A DNA stretch of 64,000 nt from JAUJNH01 sp038253125. Its GTDB lineage: Bacteria; Actinomycetota; Acidimicrobiia; Acidimicrobiales; JAUJNH01. The number at the start of each line of letters is the position of its first letter. The first letter of the stretch is position 1. The DNA is taken from positions 1 to 64,000 of the forward strand of contig JBBSHM010000005.1 in the NCBI GenBank assembly GCA_038253125.1, given 5' to 3'. Below are positions 62,462-64,000 of the stretch, in pieces. Both the position numbers and the translations under genes were made by a program. The notes beneath the pieces were generated by a model. The model saw nothing but the letters and a program-made list of their open reading frames with translations, searched no databases and was not told the DNA's origin.

Positions 62462-62472
62462 CCGCGGGCGAC

Positions 62473-64000
62473 ATGCTCGACGCCGCCTACCTGATCCCGG
62501 CGTTCCCCGTCCTCGGCTTCGTCGTGCTGATGTGCGTCGGCTCCAAGCTCAAGGAGCCCCAGGCCGGTGTGGTGGCCACCTTCGCCAGCGGCGCCAGCTT
62601 CCTGGCCGCCCTCGTCACCTTCTTCGGCCTCCTCGGCGAGGACGCCAGCCACCGCTCGGTGACCAAGGTGCTGTTCGAGTGGATCCCGTCGCTCGACGTG
62701 AAGGTGGCCTTCCTCATCGACCCGCTGTCGATGACCATGGTGCTGTTCGTAACCGGGGTCGGCACCCTCATCCACCTGTTCGCCATCGGCTACATGCACG
62801 GCGACCAGCGGTTCTCCCGGTTCTTCGTCTACCTCAACCTGTTCCTGGCCTCGATGCTGCTGCTCGTCCTCGGCGACAGCTTCCTGCTCATGTTCCTGGG
62901 CTGGGAGGGGGTGGGCGCCTGCTCCTACCTGCTCATCTCGTTCTGGTTCGAGCGGCCGGCGGCGTCGACTGCGGCGAAGAAGGCCTTCATCGCCAACCGG
63001 GTGGGCGACGTCGGGCTCATGATCGCCATGTTCGTGATCTTCGCCAAGGTCGGCTCGCTCACCTTCGCCACCGTCTTCGCCCGGGTCGACGCCGGCGCGT
63101 TCTCCAAGAGCCTGGCCACCGCCATCCTGCTGCTGCTCTTCCTCGGGGCCTGCGGCAAGAGCGCCCAGCTGCCTCTGTACGTCTGGCTGCCCGACGCCAT
63201 GGAGGGGCCGACACCGGTGTCAGCCCTCATCCACGCCGCCACCATGGTGACAGCCGGGGTCTACCTGCTGTGCCGGGTCAACCCGTTCGTCGGCGTGGAC
63301 GCCAGCGCCATGAAGGTGGTGGCCATCGTCGGCGCGGCCACCGCCCTGTACGCCGCTCTCATCGCCACCAGCCAGGACGACATCAAGAAGGTCCTGGCCT
63401 ACTCCACCATCAGCCAACTCGGCTACATGTTCCTGGCCGTCGGCAGCCGGGCCTACGTGGCCGCCATCTTCCACATGATCACCCACGCCTTTTTCAAGGC
63501 GCTCATGTTCCTCGGGTCGGGATCGGTCATCCACGGGATGCACGAGGAGCAGGACATGAAGCGGATGGGGGCCCTGCGCAAGTACATGCCCATCACCGCG
63601 TCCACGTTCCTGGTCGGCTGGCTGGCCATCGCCGGCATACCGCCCTTCGCCGGGTTCTGGAGCAAGGACGAGATCCTGCTCAGCGCCCTCAAGAGCTTCC
63701 GGGGTCCGCTCGGCGTCACCCTCTACGCCGTCGGCCTTGTCACCGCCCTGCTCACCGCCTACTACATGACCCGCCAGATTTACCTGGTCTTCTACGGCGA
63801 CGCCCGCTACGGCAAGGTCGATGAGCACGGGGGCCACGCCCAAGCCGAAGGCCACACCGAGGAGGAAGGCCAGCTCACCACGCCCGAGCCGGTGGCCGCC
63901 GGCGACCAGGCCGGCCACGGCGACCACGGTGACCGCCACTCCCCTGCGCTCCCGCACGAGTCGCCGCCCACCATGACCATCCCGCTGCTGGTGCTGGCCG
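62473..64000 (+). CDS. nuoL: NADH-quinone oxidoreductase subunit L (cut by window end)
   Basis: The first 509 residues of the large antiporter-like proton-pumping subunit. The core motifs are FVYLNLFLASMLLLVLGDSF and LLMFLGWEGVGACSYLLISF (with the conserved Glu). Others are AQLPLYVWLPDAMEGPTPVS with ALIHAATMVTAGVYLLCR, STISQLGYMFLAVG and HAFFKALMFLGSGSVIHGMH, with the pumping lysines. A His/Glu-rich insert (HAQAEGHTEEEGQ; HGDHGDRHSP) occupies residues 455-495, between late helices. The C-terminal helices and the lateral helix HL lie beyond the window. The ATG at 62473 directly precedes the first helix. Confidence 0.96.
   Translation, partial: MLDAAYLIPAFPVLGFVVLMCVGSKLKEPQAGVVATFASGASFLAALVTFFGLLGEDASHRSVTKVLFEWIPSLDVKVAFLIDPLSMTMVLFVTGVGTLIHLFAIGYMHGDQRFSRFFVYLNLFLASMLLLVLGDSFLLMFLGWEGVGACSYLLISFWFERPAASTAAKKAFIANRVGDVGLMIAMFVIFAKVGSLTFATVFARVDAGAFSKSLATAILLLLFLGACGKSAQLPLYVWLPDAMEGPTPVSALIHAATMVTAGVYLLCRVNPFVGVDASAMKVVAIVGAATALYAALIATSQDDIKKVLAYSTISQLGYMFLAVGSRAYVAAIFHMITHAFFKALMFLGSGSVIHGMHEEQDMKRMGALRKYMPITASTFLVGWLAIAGIPPFAGFWSKDEILLSALKSFRGPLGVTLYAVGLVTALLTAYYMTRQIYLVFYGDARYGKVDEHGGHAQAEGHTEEEGQLTTPEPVAAGDQAGHGDHGDRHSPALPHESPPTMTIPLLVLA

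Overview
This is a high-GC, gene-dense stretch of an actinobacterial chromosome, most likely from the class Acidimicrobiia (inference). The support is a WhiB protein, Rex next to haem genes, a BldC-like regulator, an Rv3679/Rv3680-like ATPase pair, and a secreted CAP protein with 'GYWLVASDGGIFSFGD' repeats, which I associate with Acidimicrobiia genomes. GTG and TTG starts are common. At least 25 genes have a TANNNT -10 hexamer ending 6-10 nt before the start codon, so leaderless transcription looks like the default here. I used this pattern to choose several starts.

Layout. 1-9.1 kb: methyltransferases, cysC, a haem-oxygenase-like putative diiron enzyme, asd, a PAS-GGDEF-EAL protein, a two-component system and an ABC-2 exporter. 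9.2-12.6 kb: accessory DNA, with a Fic remnant and then a small decayed integrative element at the 3' end of tRNA-Pro(CGG). The element carries a DUF6932-like/XRE gene pair and a broken integrase. 12.6-19.6 kb: divergent receiver and STAS genes, two convergent Get3/ArsA-like ATPases, an NfeD-like protein, WhiB, and an MFS exporter with its TetR regulator. 19.6-23.8 kb: selB and selA flank a decayed patch (vapBC and acyl-CoA ligase remnants) and a Uma2 gene. 23.8-31.1 kb: a class A PBP, a protease-like protein without its triad, fxsA, proC, a BldC-like regulator, a SAM hydrolase and the CAP protein. 31.2-42.3 kb: the tetrapyrrole region (rex, precorrin-2 dehydrogenase, hemA, hemC, cobA-hemD, hemB, hemL), interrupted by phd-relE, mazEF and an acyl-CoA dehydrogenase. 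42.3-49.5 kb: a second acyl-CoA dehydrogenase-like gene, a monohaem cytochrome c, and a b6f-like quinol:cytochrome c oxidoreductase operon (membrane protein, 2x[4Fe-4S] ferredoxin, split cytochrome b, Rieske, dihaem cytochrome c, membrane protein). 49.5-64 kb: nuoA-K, then a 2.2-kb block of three toxin-antitoxin-type modules, then nuoL, which is cut by the window end.

How the genes fit together. From 31 to 64 kb the theme is respiration: NADH dehydrogenase feeds menaquinone, the split-cytochrome-b complex oxidises it, and haem for the cytochromes comes from the adjacent hem genes. Rex senses NADH/NAD+. A candidate Rex operator lies in the leader of the cytochrome operon. Toxin-antitoxin modules repeatedly sit at the joints between these housekeeping blocks.
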